A stretch of 64,000 nucleotides of DNA. It comes from Paenibacillus tepidiphilus (lineage in GTDB: Bacteria > Bacillota > Bacilli > Paenibacillales > Paenibacillaceae). A program made the position numbers and the translations under genes. Location: assembly GCF_008635795.1 (NCBI RefSeq), contig NZ_VWRQ01000004.1:1-64000 (forward strand). The letters run 5' to 3'. Below, one piece after another: positions 45,558 through 53,239 of the stretch. Each line of letters begins with the position of its first letter. Position 1 is the first letter of the stretch. The notes below the pieces were generated by a model. That model was given only the letters and a program-made list of their open reading frames with translations, searched no databases and was not told where the DNA came from.

Positions 45558-45782
45558 TTATCCTTTTGTGCCGGGATAGCGCTTGGGGGTGTCCGTCTGA
45601 CCCAGAAGGTAGTCGATGCTCACATGGTGGAAATCAGCCAGAGTGATTAGCACAGCGCTCGGCACATCTAAGTTCCCATTCTCATAACGGGAATAGGTAG
45701 TCTGACTGATATGTAATAATTCAGCCATTTGCTGCTGTGTCAGGTCTTTGTCTTCGCGCAGATTGCGGATTCTTGAGTACAT
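45558..45782 (-). CDS. XRE-family helix-turn-helix regulator
   Basis: A 74-residue protein that is essentially one HTH_3 domain: RIRNLREDKDLTQQQMAELLHISQTTYSRYENGNLDVPSAVLITLADFHHVSIDYLLG. Such single-domain regulators control small accessory operons. It is divergent from the DUF6809 gene and could regulate it. Confidence 0.9.
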   Translation of the reverse strand: MYSRIRNLREDKDLTQQQMAELLHISQTTYSRYENGNLDVPSAVLITLADFHHVSIDYLLGQTDTPKRYPGTKG

Positions 45783-45929
45783 GTCATCACCTGTGACAAG
45801 TTTACCTCGGGTAGAGATCTATATACTAGTGATCTTTTCGCTAAAAGAACACCTTCTGCAGTTGGATAAGGTATGCTACAGCTTGGGGCTGTTTGTAGAA
45901 CTGAGCATCGCCATGTTAGGAGGGGAATC

Positions 45930-46235
45930 ATGAGCAGAGTTTTGGAAGACATATTTTATGGAAATCTTAGACCTAACGAGAATATACATCCGAAACATTC
46001 CGAATACCAGGAGCTTAATCGCAAAATTTCATCTTTAATTGAGAACTATCACAAGAGGCTACCGCCGCATGAATATGATGAGCTTGAACAGCTACTTGAT
46101 TTAATGGGCCAGACGACCTCCATGTATTCTGCTGCCGCGTATACGGAAGGTTTCCGGCTGGGGGTGAGGATAATGATCGAGGTAATGGGGGCGGGGGAGA
46201 AGGAGGAGTCAGCTTCAAGGTGGAATTTATTTTGA
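45930..46235 (+). CDS. DUF6809 family protein
   Basis: A 101-residue helical protein with the family pattern VLEDIFYGNLRPNENI, a coiled-coil centre and AYTEGFRLGVRIMIEVM at the end. The family is common in Firmicutes accessory regions, frequently beside XRE regulators, with no known function. ATG 45930 has AGGAGGGG upstream. Confidence 0.82.
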   Translation: MSRVLEDIFYGNLRPNENIHPKHSEYQELNRKISSLIENYHKRLPPHEYDELEQLLDLMGQTTSMYSAAAYTEGFRLGVRIMIEVMGAGEKEESASRWNLF

Positions 46236-46637
46236 AATCCAATAAGTTTTAATAGATAGAAGGTGAATTTATGGACAGTATCTCTGCTCAGCGCCACATG
46301 TATTATTTGCATAGTATTATTATTATGTGGGAAGCCTATGATGGATAAACATAATAACTTTTTTAGAACAGGAGCGGGAATGCGCTGCGCTCTGGTTTTT
46401 TCATTAGAGAATATTTCTCTATTAATCATCAAACCGAACGAGGTCGCCCATAAGCTGAAGAGATTGACATGTTGATAGGTGGAGATATTCACCCGTCTGC
46501 TTTGCTAGGTACAGCCACAATCCACAAAAAATTCGCCAACTTAAAGGGGCTTACCATGAAACGGTCAATGAGCGACAAAAACAACGTGTTAAGAAGGGGA
46601 ACTATCACGTTCAATACGTCTCCATTGGCTTGCTTTG
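46236..46637. other. Intergenic remnant region
   Basis: About 400 bases of AT-rich sequence without a convincing gene. One frame (46263-46475) begins with a hydrophobic stretch behind AAGGTGAATT, but composition fades after 30 codons. GAGCG-N11-CGCTC followed by TTTTTTC near 46375-46405 looks like a terminator. The segment 46500-46640 could be the residue of a lost gene; I cannot name it. Confidence 0.4.
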
Positions 46638-46871
46638 TTAATTTCCACCTTTTATTGACTTCGTAATAAAACTTACGCTGACAGATAATATTGTGAAAAT
46701 AACCACCCAAATGAAAAAGGACTTATTAAAGACGGTAAAAGTTAGTGCTGTGAAAACAATAAGGGTTAATAACGGCATTACGAACCATTTTTTAATCAAA
46801 ATAAAACCAACTATTGAAGTGACCACAACGATTACTGGACAGATTAAAAAAATTAAAAGAAATTCCAACAT
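46638..46871 (-). CDS. Small membrane protein, DUF2651-like
   Basis: A 77-residue protein with three hydrophobic helices: LEFLLIFLICPVIVVVTSIVGFILIKKWFVMPLLTLIVFTALTFTVFN. The order and length resemble the DUF2651 (YbeF-like) family of Bacilli, function unknown. ATG 46871 has AAGGGGG 6 bases upstream. AT-rich, like the surrounding accessory genes. Confidence 0.68.
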   Translation of the reverse strand: MLEFLLIFLICPVIVVVTSIVGFILIKKWFVMPLLTLIVFTALTFTVFNKSFFIWVVIFTILSVSVSFITKSIKGGN

Positions 46872-46940
46872 TGTTACCCCCTTTATACTTTCTATCATTA
46901 TATACTTTTCCCTGTAAGTTCACGCTATCACTTTTTTATT

Positions 46941-47189
46941 GGTGGCTCTATATAAAGAGCAGATTTATTTGCATGATAAATTCGGGATGACTTTACCAAA
47001 GGATACCTAAGTTATATTCAAAGGTCATACGGGGCAATGGGAGGTGGCTTTAAGTTACATATTTATAAGCCCCATTCTGAGATTATGAAAAACATAATTA
47101 CAGGAACTGATGTATATGATTTCAGCTATAATAATGTGGTCATTGGAATTCTGAATAGAGAAGATAAGATATATTCATAAGACATGTGA
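46941..47189 (+). pseudogene. Degenerate, internally deleted copy of the 50.9-kb gene
   Basis: The region aligns with 50938-51390. It matches GGTGGCTCTATAT, then HDKFGMTLPKDT-stop (intact copy HDEFGLQLPKDT), then in another frame QRSYGAMGGGFKLHIYK. After a large deletion it continues TGTDVYDFSYNNVVIGILNREDK, with a stop replacing the Tyr codon before DM. No start remains. It is a dead paralogue 4 kb from the intact gene. The rest of 46872-47312 holds a terminator and the next promoter. Confidence 0.8.
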
Positions 47190-47215
47190 AATAGCACACT
47201 CCTGTGGAGTGAATG

Positions 47216-47248
47216 AAGCTTCTGCCAATAGTTTGGCAGGAGCTTTTT
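47216..47248 (+). terminator. Terminator following the pseudogene
   Basis: AAGCTTCTGCCAA pairs with TTGGCAGGAGCTT (one mismatch) around TAGT, then TTTAT. It has outlived the gene it served. Confidence 0.8.
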
Positions 47249-47275
47249 ATATCGCGGGAAAAAATTAATAACCCA

Positions 47276-47306
47276 TTGACATTGGACTTTACTCCAATGT
47301 TATTGT
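47276..47306 (+). promoter_or_regulatory. MerR promoter with palindromic 19-bp spacer
   Basis: -35 TTGACA (47276-47281), a 19-bp spacer and -10 TATTGT (47301-47306). ACATTGGA-N6-TCCAATGT is a perfect 8-bp dyad filling the spacer. This is the classical architecture for MerR activation. Confidence 0.85.
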
Positions 47307-47312
47307 AAATGC

Positions 47313-47786
47313 ATGGAAAAACAATACTCGATCAAAGAGGCTTCACAGCTGCTTGGTATTCCGAAGGATACGCTTCGGTACTATGACCGTATTGGAATCG
47401 TATCGCCGTCCCGGGAACATAATGCGTACCGCAGGTACTCGAAGGCTGATCTCGTCGAATTGATGAATGTCCAAATCATGCAGTACGCGGATTTTTCGCT
47501 CGAAGAAATCAAAGGGAGGTTTCAGTTTCACAGAATGCAGAGTGTAGACCCCGCTTATCTACAGGAGGTCGCTGAATTTCTTGATGCCAAACAAGCAGAA
47601 ACGCGCAGGAAAATTGCCCATCTTGAAAAGGTCAGCCAGTTGCTCGGCGTAGCCGCTGAAACGCTAAGAGACTTTAATCCGGAAAGTGACCAGCGGCTGG
47701 CCGGACTCGTTCGGGAGATTTACCGGGATCTTCATCAGCATGAGCCTGAAATTATTAAGGAGGATTGTGATGGACATCAAAATTAA
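47313..47786 (+). CDS. MerR-family regulator, probably leaderless
   Basis: A 157-residue regulator: YSIKEASQLLGIPKDTLRYYDRIGIVSPSREHNAYRRYSKADLVELMNV is the MerR domain, followed by a coiled coil. No Cys cluster indicates a metal. The ATG is only 6 bases after the -10 box and has no ribosome site, so transcription probably starts at or next to the A of the start codon. It overlaps the next gene by 17 bases and should autoregulate both. Confidence 0.92.
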   Translation: MEKQYSIKEASQLLGIPKDTLRYYDRIGIVSPSREHNAYRRYSKADLVELMNVQIMQYADFSLEEIKGRFQFHRMQSVDPAYLQEVAEFLDAKQAETRRKIAHLEKVSQLLGVAAETLRDFNPESDQRLAGLVREIYRDLHQHEPEIIKEDCDGHQN

Positions 47787-48192
47787 CAATTATTATTACC
47801 TGATGGCTGGCGTGCTTGCGATATTGTTTGCCGTAACGCACGCTTGGAACGGGAAATCCGTTGTACTGCCGGTGCTTGCTGTAACTGATATACACCTGGA
47901 CATACAGATCATATTCAGATATGTCTGGCACATTATCACCGGAGAGAATCTGGTCTTCGGTATTATATTCATGATCCTGTCATTTCAAAGGGAGCAATCG
48001 AAGCCCCGGTCTGCTGCATGGACGATTGTGACACTTCTGCTTATCCGTCTGATGGTCATTCTCGGCGTTACGGCATATTATGATGCTTCGGCACTTGCGG
48101 ATACGTTGATAGATTCGATTGCCATCCTAATCTATGTTGCTATCATCCTGCTGGGCATAAGAGGCCGGAGACCAATGGCCACTAACGAGTAG
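47770..48192 (+). CDS. Four-helix membrane protein
   Basis: A 140-residue protein with four predicted helices, starting at ATG 47770 with AAGGAGG upstream, inside the end of the MerR gene. The pattern YYYLMAGVLAILFAVTHAWNG, then DIQIIFRYVWHIITGENLVFG, resembles uncharacterised small membrane proteins of Bacilli. It is the evident target of the coupled MerR regulator; an efflux or stress role is inference. Confidence 0.75.
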   Translation: MDIKINNYYYLMAGVLAILFAVTHAWNGKSVVLPVLAVTDIHLDIQIIFRYVWHIITGENLVFGIIFMILSFQREQSKPRSAAWTIVTLLLIRLMVILGVTAYYDASALADTLIDSIAILIYVAIILLGIRGRRPMATNE

Positions 48193-48411
48193 GGAAGTGT
48201 GAAGTGTTAAATTGCATTTCACTAACAGTGATCTGCTCAGAATTAACAGGGTATGCTTCTCCTAATTGTCATCAGATTCTCAAACTATCTTATACTATAT
48301 TTTCCATAAATATGTTATTCTGATGGTAACAAACGGATAATTCCTTTTGTGGATTAGAACATGCGGAAAGGAGGGCATTCGGCTCTTCATACAACATATA
48401 TTTTGATTTTT

Positions 48412-48425
48412 TGTAACCGTTTTCT
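48412..48425 (+). promoter_or_regulatory. cre site upstream of the cellulase
   Basis: TGTAACCGTTTTCT fits the cre consensus TGNAANCGNWNNCW at every position. It lies 36-49 bp before the ATG, a usual place for CcpA repression. Confidence 0.62.
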
Positions 48426-48460
48426 TTCTGTGCAATCACAATATTAACGGAGGTTTTGAC

Positions 48461-49678
48461 ATGCTGGCTAAATTGAAAAAATACGGAGTTTACAGTCTGG
48501 CGCTTGTGCTGCTGGCTTCGGTAGCCTTGACTGGTTGGGGTGCCCGGGCATCTGCGGCGACACCGATTACATCGGATTTCAGATCCCTTACGGCTACGCA
48601 AATTGTCGGCGAAATGGGCTCCGGTTGGAATTTAGGCAATCAGCTGGAGGCATCCATCAATGGTACACCGAGCGAGACGGCTTGGGGCAATCCCGTTATC
48701 ACTGCAGAGCTGATCAAGAAGGTGAAGGCAGCAGGCTTCAAAACCATTCGTATCCCCGTCTCCTACTTGAATCTTATTGGAAGCGCTCCCTCTTATACGA
48801 TTAATTCAGCATGGCTGGATCGTGTGAAGACGGTAGTAGACTATGCCTACAACGAAGGCCTGTATGTGGTCATTAACGTTCACGGGGACGGGTACAATAC
48901 CGTTCAAGGCGGCTGGCTGCTGGTGAACAGCAGCAATCAGACGGTCATCAAAGAGAAGTACAAGAAGGTATGGGAGCAAATTGCCAACAAGTTTGTGGGT
49001 TATGATGAACGGCTTATTTTTGAATCAATGAACGAGGTGTTCGACGGTACTTACGGCAATCCGAATTCGGCTTACTACGCCAACCTTAATGCGTATAACC
49101 AAATCTTCGTGGATACGGTCAGACAGACCAGCGGCAACAATAGTGCCAGATGGCTGCTGATTCCGGGCTGGAATACAAATATTGACTACACTACCGGCAA
49201 TTACGGTTTCGTTCTGCCGACGGATACCTACCGGTCTTCAACCATCCCCAGCTCTGAGAAAAGAATCATGATCTCCGCGCACTACTATTCCCCTTGGGAT
49301 TTCGCGGGTGAGGAATCAGGCACGATTACGCAGTGGGGGGCTTCGGCCACGAACCCATCCAAGCGGTCGTCCTGGGGACAAGAGGATTACCTGAATTCGC
49401 AGCTGCAGGCGATGTATAATAAGTTCGTCACCCAAGGCTACCCTGTAGTGATCGGTGAGTTCGGTTCCATCGACAAAACAGCCTATGATTCCACGAACAA
49501 CGTGTATCGGGCAGCGTATGCAAAAGCGGTTACGGCAGCATCCAAGAAATACAAAGCCGTGCCGATCTATTGGGACAATGGCCACAACGGCCAGCATGGC
49601 TTCGCTCTGTTCAACCGCTCGAACAACACCGTGACGCAGCAAGGCATTATTAATGCGATTATGCAGGGCATGCAATAA
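48461..49678 (+). CDS. Secreted GH5 endoglucanase (cellulase)
   Basis: A 405-residue secreted glycoside hydrolase. The signal peptide runs to about residue 33 (ASAATP). The GH5 barrel starts at GSGWNLGNQLEA. The acid/base is Glu192 (ESMNEVFDG), the nucleophile Glu333 (VIGEFGS), and the conserved HYYSPWDF and YWDNGHNG blocks are present. The pattern best fits the GH5_4/GH5_2 cellulase-like group, cutting beta-1,4-glucan or xyloglucan. There is no binding module. AACGGAGG is upstream of the ATG, and a cre site suggests glucose repression. Confidence 0.93.
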   Translation: MLAKLKKYGVYSLALVLLASVALTGWGARASAATPITSDFRSLTATQIVGEMGSGWNLGNQLEASINGTPSETAWGNPVITAELIKKVKAAGFKTIRIPVSYLNLIGSAPSYTINSAWLDRVKTVVDYAYNEGLYVVINVHGDGYNTVQGGWLLVNSSNQTVIKEKYKKVWEQIANKFVGYDERLIFESMNEVFDGTYGNPNSAYYANLNAYNQIFVDTVRQTSGNNSARWLLIPGWNTNIDYTTGNYGFVLPTDTYRSSTIPSSEKRIMISAHYYSPWDFAGEESGTITQWGASATNPSKRSSWGQEDYLNSQLQAMYNKFVTQGYPVVIGEFGSIDKTAYDSTNNVYRAAYAKAVTAASKKYKAVPIYWDNGHNGQHGFALFNRSNNTVTQQGIINAIMQGMQ

Positions 49679-49696
49679 TCCTAAGATCTTTAAGAA

Positions 49697-49730
49697 GACG
49701 GCGGGCCTGTTAGCAGGCTGCTGCGCCGTT
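49697..49730 (+). terminator. Terminator of the cellulase gene
   Basis: GACGGCG...CAGG folds with CCTG...CGCCGT (imperfect), followed by TTTTCTTTTTT, 18 bp after the stop. Confidence 0.78.
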
Positions 49731-49941
49731 TTCTTTTTTATAGGCGAGAACATTATTGTTGGAAGGAGTATAATTGATTGGGAAGAAATTATTGTAAATA
49801 ATGAGTGGTGCACTTTATGAAAATATAAACTATGATTTTGAGATTATAATAAGTGAGCAACACCTAAATAGAGGATTGTTTTTAGAAATGGCTGTTTTAC
49901 GAATCATTAATAGATTGTCTAGTTAGAAGGAGAGGAAAAGA

Positions 49942-50427
49942 TTGTTTGGAATTTTCCGTAAAAAGAAACCTGAGAAATGTTACCACTGTAATGGTATTGG
50001 GAAGAAAATAACTGTAAACTGTCCTCATTGTAGAGGGAAATCTTATGGTGCCTATACAAAAACCTGTAATAATTGTAAGGGAACAAAAAAGTCTAGATGC
50101 AGAAATTGTAGTGGAACCGGAAGGTATTGGGATCGCGGTGAAATATTCGGCTGTAGGGAGTGTGCCGGGCAAGGGTTTATTGCGTGTAAAAGCTGCAATG
50201 AAAGCGGTACAGTATCTGGCTATGTAGGTCGTTGCTCTCATTGCAGCGGTACCCGAAAAGGCAGATTTGAAATTAAATGCGAAAAGTGCATGGGTAGTGG
50301 ATATATTTACACAAAAGAAGCTGTTATACATAATAATCGGGTTGAGTTTTTTATTGAGTTGAAGAATTCTAAGACATTGGGAATTATAGCTCTGGTAATA
50401 GCTATTTACTTCCTTTTAAGACAATGA
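49942..50427 (+). CDS. Eight-CxxC zinc-ribbon protein with C-terminal membrane anchor
   Basis: A 161-residue protein with eight CxxC pairs (residues 13-16, 27-30, 42-45, 53-56, 71-74, 82-85, 98-101, 113-116), several as CxxCxGxG, the DnaJ zinc-finger motif. That is twice the four found in DnaJ, enough for four zinc sites. No J domain or DnaJ C-terminal domain is present. A single helix (LGIIALVIAIYFLL) at 146-159 ends the protein, so it is tail-anchored. TTG 49942 has AAGGAGAGG upstream. It is probably a protein- or nucleic-acid-binding module at the membrane. Confidence 0.8.
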   Translation: MFGIFRKKKPEKCYHCNGIGKKITVNCPHCRGKSYGAYTKTCNNCKGTKKSRCRNCSGTGRYWDRGEIFGCRECAGQGFIACKSCNESGTVSGYVGRCSHCSGTRKGRFEIKCEKCMGSGYIYTKEAVIHNNRVEFFIELKNSKTLGIIALVIAIYFLLRQ

Positions 50428-50739
50428 ATCTTGGTTTTGACTTGAGGATTCGTATACAAAGTACGTCGATTCATAATAATCAATACCGTCCGCTGTAATA
50501 TGAATGGCGAGCAAATCCTCACCTACTGATGACACGTCAATCAGCTTCTTGCCCAGCAAATAATGAACAGCCTTATGGCGTTCGTTGTCTGTGAATATTT
50601 GAGCTTTTGTTCCTACCAAGCCTTCGCGTCTTCCACTTGAAAAAGCTTCGGGACCTCCGGAGAAATAAAGGTCGTAGAGTTCCGCTAATATTTGCAGCCG
50701 GAGATTTTTTCTCGCGATTATTTGTTGAATGTTGGCCAT
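50416..50739 (-). CDS. Small protein of unknown function
   Basis: A 107-residue soluble protein, predicted mostly helical with a final beta hairpin (LLAIHITADGIDYYEST), similar in outline to a winged-helix domain. Not recognised. ATG 50739 has AAGGAGG 6 bases upstream. Its 3' end overlaps the convergent zinc-protein gene by 12 bases with no terminator between them. Confidence 0.68.
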   Translation of the reverse strand: MANIQQIIARKNLRLQILAELYDLYFSGGPEAFSSGRREGLVGTKAQIFTDNERHKAVHYLLGKKLIDVSSVGEDLLAIHITADGIDYYESTYFVYESSSQNQDSLS

Positions 50740-50883
50740 AGTATCCTCCTTAGTAGACGGTTGCACCGTAACCCATTGTAATAATGGTTCCGGTTCGTCA
50801 AGTATAGTAGGTGAATCGTTCTCTTGTACAGTAATGGCTGGTCAAATATACAGTATACATAGAGACTGAATTGAGGGATTTGA

Positions 50884-51390
50884 ATGAGAAATAAAAAGTG
50901 GATTACTCTTGCAGTAGTCCTCTCGCTGATTATAATGGTGGCTCTATATGTCGGCTACCCAAAGAATAGTAAAGAGCTCGATTATTTTCACGACGAGTTT
51001 GGTTTGCAATTACCGAAAGACACTAAAGTATTGTTCAGCCAAAAATCATATGGGGCCATGGGAGACGGGTACCGGCTGTATGTATATCAGATCCCTGCTG
51101 AGTCAATGAAGGATTCCATAGGAAAGGAAGCATTAACGAATTGGTTTGAGCTTCCGCTACCTTCAGATTACGTGGCTACACTCTCACAGAAAATCGGGGG
51201 TATTACTGATGAAGAAACAGCGAGTCTCGTACCTCTTGCCGCAAACAAGGGATATTACACCATTCGAAACAATCAAACCAACGCTTTGATCACGGGAACG
51301 GATGTATTTGATTTCAGCTATAATAATGTGCTCATTGGAATTCTGAGTGCGGAAGATCATAAGGTTTATTTGTTATCGTATGACATGTGA
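50884..51390 (+). CDS. Membrane-anchored protein of unknown function
   Basis: A 168-residue protein with one N-terminal helix (WITLAVVLSLIIMVALYVGY) and an extracellular domain (ELDYFHDEFGLQLPKDTKVLF, SYGAMGDGYRLYVYQIP, GTDVFDFSYNNVLIGILSAEDHKVYLLSY). I do not recognise the family. A decayed paralogue lies at 46.9-47.2 kb. GAGGG precedes the ATG by about 6 bases. Confidence 0.75.
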   Translation: MRNKKWITLAVVLSLIIMVALYVGYPKNSKELDYFHDEFGLQLPKDTKVLFSQKSYGAMGDGYRLYVYQIPAESMKDSIGKEALTNWFELPLPSDYVATLSQKIGGITDEETASLVPLAANKGYYTIRNNQTNALITGTDVFDFSYNNVLIGILSAEDHKVYLLSYDM

Positions 51391-51461
51391 GTGGTACAAC
51401 ACGCCATAACTCTGTGGAATGGTATCCTTGAATATCTCAGTTTAGATTAATGAAAAATAAA

Positions 51462-51484
51462 AAGTCACTTCGTAGAAGTGACTT
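51462..51484 (-). terminator. Terminator of the PIN-domain gene
   Basis: AAGTCACTTC-GTA-GAAGTGACTT; on the minus strand it is followed by TTTATTTTTC, 27 bp after the stop. Confidence 0.85.
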
Positions 51485-51510
51485 GGTCGAGATATTATGT
51501 ATTGTCATTG

Positions 51511-52074
51511 TTACTGGTAGGCTCTATGTCTTCCGGTAGTATAATATATATTTCTAATATTGCTGAGTTGACCTTGAATAGTATTAATATTGTTTACTAA
51601 TTTATGGTCAACCGTTAAAAAACTAATTCCATACAAATGAGCAAGGGATGCATTGACTGCATCCGCAGCTCCAAGATTGTTAGTAATTTCAATTTGCTTT
51701 AATACGCTGTCTTTATCCCCATCTAAGATATTAAGAACTCCTTGTTGAATTAAGTCATAAATTCCCCTCATTATCGTATCTCTTGTAGCAATTTTGTCAG
51801 ACTGATTGAACTTGCTGGCTTCAGTAGGAAAAGCCTTTAAAAATTGATCTAGAGGATTTTGGGCGAGATTCGAGATCTCATTAACGATAGTTGGATTTAC
51901 AAACAAAAAAAGAACGTCTTCGTTTCCGAACACGTAAGTGTCAAAGAGATCTCTGATTGTATCATAGTATGCATCATACTCATTATAATAGGCATAAAGT
52001 ACGCCAGTATCAATTAAAATACTTTCTTCGTTTTCGAATCCCTTAAAATGATTGTTGAAATTAATTAGATTCAT
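51511..52074 (-). CDS. PIN-domain ribonuclease-like protein
   Basis: A 187-residue protein with a PIN fold: first acidic residue Asp22 in ILIDTGVLYAYY, Glu in IVNEISNL, Asp in GAADAVNASLAHLYG and Asp in FLTVDHKLV. The four carboxylates that bind Mg/Mn in VapC-type RNases are all present. It overlaps a 60-codon gene by 14 bases, the order small-protein then nuclease being typical of toxin-antitoxin pairs. It is longer than most VapC toxins (about 130 residues). Confidence 0.82.
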   Translation of the reverse strand: MNLINFNNHFKGFENEESILIDTGVLYAYYNEYDAYYDTIRDLFDTYVFGNEDVLFLFVNPTIVNEISNLAQNPLDQFLKAFPTEASKFNQSDKIATRDTIMRGIYDLIQQGVLNILDGDKDSVLKQIEITNNLGAADAVNASLAHLYGISFLTVDHKLVNNINTIQGQLSNIRNIYYTTGRHRAYQ

Positions 52075-52243
52075 ATTTCCACCAATCCTTGACCTTATTC
52101 ATATCAATTTTTGATGTTGCACTTCCCATGTGTTTTTTAAGTATTTCTTTTTTACTTTTGGTTAATGCGGAGTATTTAGACGTATCTAATTTTTTAATAG
52201 CTGTCTGCATATTCTTTTCCTCCTCGGATTGCTCTCGATTCAT
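52061..52243 (-). CDS. Small charged protein, putative antitoxin partner
   Basis: A 60-residue, strongly charged, helical protein with a Lys-rich centre (KYSALTKSKKEILKKHMGSA) and a terminal WWKYES. It has GGAGGTG upstream of the ATG. Not a recognised antitoxin family, but size, order and the 14-base overlap with the PIN gene suggest that role. Confidence 0.6.
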   Translation of the reverse strand: MNREQSEEEKNMQTAIKKLDTSKYSALTKSKKEILKKHMGSATSKIDMNKVKDWWKYESN

Positions 52244-52401
52244 TAGCTCACACCTCCAATTTCCAAACGGATAATTGATAAGTATGTCCGATGAAACAGA
52301 AATTATGCTTTAATCTTGTCAAGAGATTCATGAAGATCGCTGTGAGCGACTCTGACGTGAATTTAGTATACCATCACAGTTCCGAAATTGGTAGAATTTT
52401 C

Positions 52402-52431
52402 TTGACCATTGCTATTCATTTACCATATATA
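52402..52431 (+). promoter_or_regulatory. Candidate promoter
   Basis: TTGACC and TATATA 18 bp apart, about 130 bp before the CPBP-like gene. Nothing else is seen in 52244-52563. Confidence 0.4.
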
Positions 52432-52563
52432 GGTCACAGTTGAATCCTTAACTCTGAGAATTTCTATTCGTCGTGTTAATCAATTAAGAAAAATACTTTT
52501 ATCAGTTATCTCGGAGTAAAATACAAAGAGAAGGAAATTTATGTTAGAAGGAGGGTTTAGCCT

Positions 52564-53211
52564 ATGGAACAAAAGAAAATTGGAGCAAGCGATTATCTGG
52601 CATTAGGCTTGTATGCTTTTGCAGGATTCGGCTTTGAGGTTGTACTGTCCATGCTTTTGCCTTCGATACTCGGTGTTGGAAGCTCTGAGTATACGCTCAT
52701 CCATCATTGTATACATTGGGTGCTTACATGCATTTTGTGGGGGAGTATGGCACTATTTTTAATAAGGCTTTCAAGGAAAAAGTACGCCTTTGATATTATG
52801 AAGTTAAACGAAGCGCCGGACTCCAAGGGATGGTTACTTGCGGTTGTGACTTCCGTTGCAGCTATTGCAGTTACCACTATTGTATGGGGTGGATTTAAGC
52901 CGGTTCAAGAATACAAGGGCATTATTGAATCCGTTGTTCAAAATATCTATTACTTGTTCGAAGCGGCCTTGATTCTGCTGACGATTGCTTTTGGGCAAAA
53001 ATTTGGTGAAACGCTTTTAAAAAGAGGGAGTTTGCCGTACGGAGGAATTTTTCTAGCGCTCACCTGGGGACTCATACATATTTTGCTCCAAGGCAGTCTA
53101 ACGGGTGTTTATGCTTTCTTCATGTCTATTCTTTATGGCACTGTATACATATTGTTAAACAAGAATACCCGATATTCATATCTGATGATCGCAATTATAT
53201 TTATTTTATAA
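52564..53211 (+). CDS. CPBP-like membrane protein, apparently lacking the active site
   Basis: A 215-residue polytopic protein whose second half (FGQKFGETLLKRGSLPYGGIFLALTWGLIHILLQGSLTGVYAFFMSILYGTVYILL) follows the layout of CPBP/Abi proteins. Where EExxxR is expected there is QKFGETLLKR, and the final His motif is missing because the protein ends after NTRYSYLM. It is probably inactive as a protease, or a divergent member. AGAAGGAGG is upstream of the ATG. Confidence 0.68.
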   Translation: MEQKKIGASDYLALGLYAFAGFGFEVVLSMLLPSILGVGSSEYTLIHHCIHWVLTCILWGSMALFLIRLSRKKYAFDIMKLNEAPDSKGWLLAVVTSVAAIAVTTIVWGGFKPVQEYKGIIESVVQNIYYLFEAALILLTIAFGQKFGETLLKRGSLPYGGIFLALTWGLIHILLQGSLTGVYAFFMSILYGTVYILLNKNTRYSYLMIAIIFIL

Positions 53212-53239
53212 GCAATAACTGCGAATTATATTAAGCGGG

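Noticed and set aside
46263..46475. Short frame with a hydrophobic start
   Set aside because: Ribosome site is weak, the second half is not protein-like, and a terminator-like hairpin lies inside.
46489..46710. Possible transposase remnant
   Set aside because: Some Trp/Lys-rich codons recall transposases, but no terminal inverted repeats, target duplications or DDE residues are seen. No insertion sequence was found anywhere in the window.
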